In this document: piece by piece, positions 13,442 to 15,497 of the stretch
Position numbering within the stretch: position 1 is the stretch's first letter
How the letters are laid out: every line of letters begins with the position of its first letter
Source of the DNA: DATHSN01 sp035464115
Lineage (GTDB): Bacteria > Actinomycetota > Acidimicrobiia > Acidimicrobiales > SKKL01
NCBI GenBank assembly: GCA_035464115.1
Contig: DATHSN010000031.1
Location: 1 to 15,497 of the forward strand
DNA: 15,497 nt
Direction of reading: 5' to 3'
The notes under the pieces: model-generated
Databases searched by the model: none
What the model saw: only the letters and a program-made list of their open reading frames with translations
Told to the model about the DNA's origin: nothing
Translations under genes and position numbers: made by a program

Positions 13442-13759
13442 TCAGCCCGTCGCGGCCTCGCGCCAGGCGATGGCGCGCTCACGCCGCACGTTGCGGCGGC
13501 GCTTCCAGAACGGCTGCTTCCACGGACGGAACGCATGCGTGCCGACCTTGGCCGGGCCCCGTTCCTCGGGTGCCACCCGTTCGCGGGTCGGCTTCGGCTC
13601 GGGCAACACGACATCGTCGAGCGAGTCCTCGAAGTGGGCTTCGTGGAGCGCCTGACGCGTGGAGTGCCGCTGGGCCCGGTGGTGCGCCTTGCGCATCTCG
13701 CGGGCCTCGGTGTCGTAGGCCGACTGGTCGGACCGGCGGCGCCGGTGACGAGCTCCCAT
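13442..13759 (-). CDS. Small basic hypothetical protein
   Basis: I do not recognise a family for this 105-residue product. It opens with MGARHRRRRSDQ, has a helical charged segment (YDTEAREMRKAHHRAQRHS, 15-33), a short acidic patch (EDSLDDVVLPEP, 44-55), and ends with an aromatic/basic tail (THAFRPWKQPFWKRRRNVRRER, 74-95). The charge suggests nucleic-acid or membrane-surface binding, which is inference only. GGGAGGT seven bases before the ATG at 13759 is a strong ribosome binding site and fixes the start. A good ribosome binding site and a strong terminator at the end support a real gene. Confidence 0.75.
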   Translation of the reverse strand: MGARHRRRRSDQSAYDTEAREMRKAHHRAQRHSTRQALHEAHFEDSLDDVVLPEPKPTRERVAPEERGPAKVGTHAFRPWKQPFWKRRRNVRRERAIAWREAATG

Positions 13760-13793
13760 CGCACTACCTCCCTGCCCACACCTGACGCGTGGG

Positions 13794-13818
13794 CGTTCGA
13801 CGGTGCATTCGCCGAACG
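13794..13818. promoter_or_regulatory. Inverted repeat upstream of the basic protein gene
   Basis: CGTTCG (13794-13799) and CGAACG (13813-13818) are perfect 6-bp inverted arms with 13 bases between, 35-60 bp before the ATG at 13759. It could be an operator. It is not an SOS box, since the arms are in the opposite orientation to GAAC-N4-GTTC. Confidence 0.3.
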
Positions 13819-13838
13819 ACCCGGTTCCCCGGGAGACT

Positions 13839-13855
13839 GGGGCCACCGAGGCCCC
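13839..13855. repeat. Short GC hairpin in the gap upstream of the basic protein gene
   Basis: GGGGCC (13839-13844) and GGCCCC (13850-13855) form a perfect 6-bp stem with a five-base loop. The 9-mer CCCCGGGAG occurs on both sides (13827-13835 and 13852-13860). The role is unclear; it may help end transcription arriving from the transglycosylase gene. Confidence 0.4.
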
Positions 13856-13930
13856 GGGAGGTCCGTGGGTGGACCCTACGCCCTCGGCGCCAGCCGTGCT
13901 CGCCCGATGCGCTGACCAGGCCCGACGCGA

Positions 13931-13958
13931 CATCGGGACCCCCGAGGGGGTCCCGATG
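13931..13958 (-). terminator. Strong hairpin terminator of the transglycosylase gene
   Basis: A perfect 13-bp inverted repeat (CATCGGGACCCCC at 13931-13943, GGGGGTCCCGATG at 13946-13958) lies 38 bases past the stop codon of the transglycosylase gene on the minus strand. A smaller hairpin of two GGCGCC units (13973-13978, 13984-13989) precedes it. There is no T-tract. Confidence 0.7.
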
Positions 13959-13996
13959 CGAGGCTGCTGAGAGGCGCCGGTGCGGCGCCGGGGTGG

Positions 13997-14365
13997 CTAG
14001 CGGATGCCGACGTGGCGGGCGCAGCTCCACGGGCGCCAGCCCTGCTCGGCCCAGATCGAGGCGGCCACCTGGGCGTTCTGCCAGGGGTGGAGCATCTCGT
14101 GCCAGTCGAAGCCCATGGCGGCGACCCGGCCCTGGTGGACCCGGTTGATCTGGAACAGGCCCCAGTTGCCACCGCCCGGGCTGATGGCGTCGGGACGCAG
14201 CGTCGACTCGCAGTGGGCCACTCGGATGGCCTGCTCCTGCTGGGCCGGTGTGGCACCGCGCTCGGCGAACGCGACGCGGATCATCTCTTGGGGGGTGCAG
14301 GCACCGAGCGCTCCGACCAACAAGACGATGGCGAGAGCGCGACGGGCGCGCGACGAGGTGAGCAA
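13997..14365 (-). CDS. SLT-type lytic transglycosylase-like lipoprotein
   Basis: A 122-residue exported protein with a lysozyme-like fold, predicted to cleave peptidoglycan at the cell surface. Residues 1-23 are a lipoprotein signal with lipobox LGAC (C23). The domain has AIRVAHCESTLRPDA (46-60), with E53 as the probable catalytic acid, then GGGNWGLFQINRVHQ (64-78), the diagnostic GLFQIN, and a closing AASIWAEQGWRPWSCA (101-116). C52 and C115 could form a disulfide. The start codon is TTG at 14365, supported by AAAGGAG six bases upstream. The domain is compact and close to the minimal length for the family. The gene stands alone behind a long, hairpin-rich upstream region. Confidence 0.9.
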   Translation of the reverse strand: MLTSSRARRALAIVLLVGALGACTPQEMIRVAFAERGATPAQQEQAIRVAHCESTLRPDAISPGGGNWGLFQINRVHQGRVAAMGFDWHEMLHPWQNAQVAASIWAEQGWRPWSCARHVGIR

Positions 14366-14697
14366 GGGGGTCTCCTTTCCGGGACGATCGCTCCGCTCGC
14401 GGCGTGGCGTCCTCGGTGAGGCGCGACGGGGGGAGGGATCGCAGGGAAGCGGTGCGGGTTCGCACCAGGGACCCGGGGGATCCAGTGATCTGGGAGATCC
14501 AACCGGGAGGTCAGGCGGGGCACGTACCGGGCGCCCTACGCAAGGGCCTCAGTATGACACGGGTCAGCGCGAATATCGACATGAAACCGAAACAATACGG
14601 AGACTTCCGTCACGGCAACCGGCGCCAGCGCTGGGCCGTTCGCCCCGACGGCGCGCTCGACCGAGGGAGGACGAGAGCTGACCGCGGTTGATTCAGC
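14366..14697 (-). promoter_or_regulatory. 332-base gene-free region: promoter and structured leader of the transglycosylase gene
   Basis: No convincing gene lies here. On the minus strand TCGATA (14579-14574) and CATACT (14556-14551), 17 bases apart, form a promoter candidate; the -10 is identical to that proposed for the SRPBCC gene. The predicted transcript would carry about 180 untranslated bases. Within them are a bulged hairpin with two 4-bp helices (14478-14500) and a perfect 6-bp hairpin, GGTGCG/CGCACC (14451-14466). Another perfect stem, GCCCT/AGGGC (14533-14547), overlaps the start site. The length and structure suggest post-transcriptional control. I could not match it to the ydaO (cyclic di-AMP) consensus. 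Confidence 0.4.
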
Positions 14698-14699
14698 TC
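14675..14699 (-). terminator. Hairpin terminator of the coiled-coil protein gene
   Basis: GAGCTGA (14699-14693 on the minus strand, overlapping the TGA stop) and TCAGCTC (14681-14675) form a perfect 7-bp stem with an 11-base loop, followed by a pyrimidine-rich TCTCGTCCTCCCT-like stretch. Confidence 0.45.
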
Positions 14700-15402
14700 A
14701 GGAGCGGTGGCGCCCCGTGGGCGACGAACCGGCCTCGTCGCCGGCCAGGATCCAGTCGCGGCTGGGCTCCGACGCGATCTCGTCGCTGAAGAAGGCGGCG
14801 AAGGCCGCCTCGGACTCCGGGTCGTCGGGCGTGCCCCAGGCCTCGGCGAACCGGGGGGACGGAGCGGAGCGCACCACGGTGGCCTCGTCGTCGTCGGTCA
14901 CGATCACCACGTCGGGCGCCGAGGCGGCGGCGATGCCCCGCGCCGTCGCCAGCTCGGCGACGTCGACGGGCTCGAGGCGCAGCGGTCCCCCGCCGAGCAG
15001 GCCCGGGTGCGACGCGATGCGGTGCATCTCGGCCGCCGACAGGGCCACACGGTGCTGGAGCTCGGCGCGGATGCGCTCGAGACCCATGGCTTCGGCGGCC
15101 ACCGCCATCCGCAGGGCCTCGAGCTGCTGGGCCTCGCGTCGCACCTCGCGGCGCTGTGCGTCGAGCTCGGCGTCGGCCCGTCGGTGCGCCTCGGCCAGCA
15201 TCGCCTGACCACGCCGGCGGGCGTCGTCGAGCAGCGAGTCGGCGGTGCGTCGACCGAGCGCCAGCAGGTCGGGCAGCGCCTGCTCGGCCTCCAGGGCCCG
15301 GGCCTCGGCGGCGGCCAACGCCTCGCTCAGCGCCAGGAGCTCCGGGCGGGCGGCGGACCGGGCGGACCGGCGGGATCGGATCGAGTGGCGCGACGAGGCC
15401 AT
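14698..15402 (-). CDS. DivIVA-like coiled-coil protein
   Basis: A 234-residue cytoplasmic protein. After a basic N-terminus (MASSRHSIRSRRSARSAARP), residues about 20-120 form a long alanine-rich coiled coil (EALAAAEARALEAEQALPDL; ADSLLDDARRRGQAMLAEAH; AQQLEALRMAVAAEAMGLER) whose A..L..A..rA pattern resembles the C-terminal part of DivIVA/Wag31 polar-growth scaffolds. The DivIVA N-terminal membrane-binding motif is missing, so this is not a full DivIVA. Residues 140-180 contain a short beta-rich stretch (DVVIVTDDDEATVV), and the acidic C-terminus ends with FFSDEIASEPSRDWILAG (204-221). The ATG at 15402 follows CAGGAACCAC; an in-frame upstream ATG is less well placed. A role in envelope or division scaffolding is inferred, partly because a peptidoglycan hydrolase gene follows. 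Confidence 0.75.
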   Translation of the reverse strand: MASSRHSIRSRRSARSAARPELLALSEALAAAEARALEAEQALPDLLALGRRTADSLLDDARRRGQAMLAEAHRRADAELDAQRREVRREAQQLEALRMAVAAEAMGLERIRAELQHRVALSAAEMHRIASHPGLLGGGPLRLEPVDVAELATARGIAAASAPDVVIVTDDDEATVVRSAPSPRFAEAWGTPDDPESEAAFAAFFSDEIASEPSRDWILAGDEAGSSPTGRHRS

Positions 15403-15433
15403 GTGGTTCCTGTCGGCCCGCTCCGGCACGGAG

Positions 15434-15464
15434 TTGAGCACGCGGACGCCCAGCGCGCAACGAT
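15434..15464 (+). promoter_or_regulatory. Candidate promoter for a gene leaving the right edge
   Basis: TTGAGC (15434-15439) and AACGAT (15459-15464) are 19 bases apart. The -10 ends six bases before the GTG at 15471, the same geometry as the YgjV-like gene. Confidence 0.35.
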
Positions 15465-15470
15465 CGTGGG

Positions 15471-15497
15471 GTGGTGACGACGACCGAGAGCCCCGAC
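15471..15497 (+). CDS. Possible start of a gene running off the right edge
   Basis: GTG at 15471 opens nine codons (MVTTTESPD) that reach the end of the window. Support comes only from a leaderless-type -10 six bases upstream and from the space left by the divergent coiled-coil gene. A second GTG at 15474 is equally possible. Too little is present to suggest a product. Confidence 0.35.

Noticed and set aside
14451..14466. tRNA T-arm-like hairpin with GGTTC in the loop region
   Set aside because: No acceptor, D-arm or anticodon arm can be folded around it; the loop is only four bases.
14553..14690. 45-codon plus-strand frame in the AT-richer gap (MTRVSANIDMKPKQYGDFRH...)
   Set aside because: Its third-position G+C is much lower than in real neighbouring genes, the ribosome binding site is weak, and it overlaps the candidate promoter of the transglycosylase gene.
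1..15497. CRISPR array, prophage, IS element or integration site
   Set aside because: No regularly spaced repeats, transposase, integrase, phage genes, tRNA or terminal inverted repeats were found on either strand.

Overview
The window is about 73% G+C, with nearly all third codon positions G or C, frequent GTG/TTG starts, several apparently leaderless promoters and lipoprotein signal peptides. Together with the gene content (a DUF6325 + SHOCT pair, SpoIIAB-like anti-sigma kinase + STAS pair, RecQ with a phosphoribosyltransferase-like tail, DivIVA-like coiled coil) this points to an actinomycetote chromosome; Acidimicrobiia is my best guess, but that class assignment is inference. I see no phage, IS element, CRISPR array, rRNA or tRNA, so this looks like ordinary chromosome.

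Layout: (1) 1-933, minus: a BMP/Med-type substrate-binding lipoprotein running off the left edge, preceded by a tandem palindromic operator-like site. (2) 1058-5314, minus: reading in transcription order, an anti-sigma ATPase/kinase, a DUF2294/MpsC protein with a stress-sigma-like promoter, a STAS anti-anti-sigma factor, an alternative-oxidase-like di-iron protein, and a RecQ helicase fused to a phosphoribosyltransferase-like domain. (3) 5458-6078, plus: a YgjV-type membrane protein fused to an acetyltransferase-like domain. (4) 6092-10394, minus: a multi-PAS diguanylate cyclase, a translationally coupled DUF6325/SHOCT pair, and a cytochrome P450. (5) 10453-11871, plus: a HAD-IG purine 5'-nucleotidase-like enzyme, followed by a small convergent hypothetical gene. 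(6) 12264-13380: a TetR regulator divergent from a SRPBCC protein, sharing an 85-bp promoter with two inverted repeats. (7) 13442-15402, minus: a small basic protein, an SLT-type transglycosylase lipoprotein with a long structured upstream region, and a DivIVA-like coiled-coil protein. A possible plus-strand gene begins at 15471 and leaves the window.

Functional coherence is strongest in region 2: the anti-sigma kinase and STAS protein form the core of a partner-switching switch, and the genes next to them (DUF2294/MpsC, alternative oxidase) suggest an output concerned with membrane energetics or respiratory stress. The TetR/SRPBCC pair looks like a small self-contained regulatory unit. The remaining genes look like independent housekeeping or accessory genes separated by hairpin terminators.
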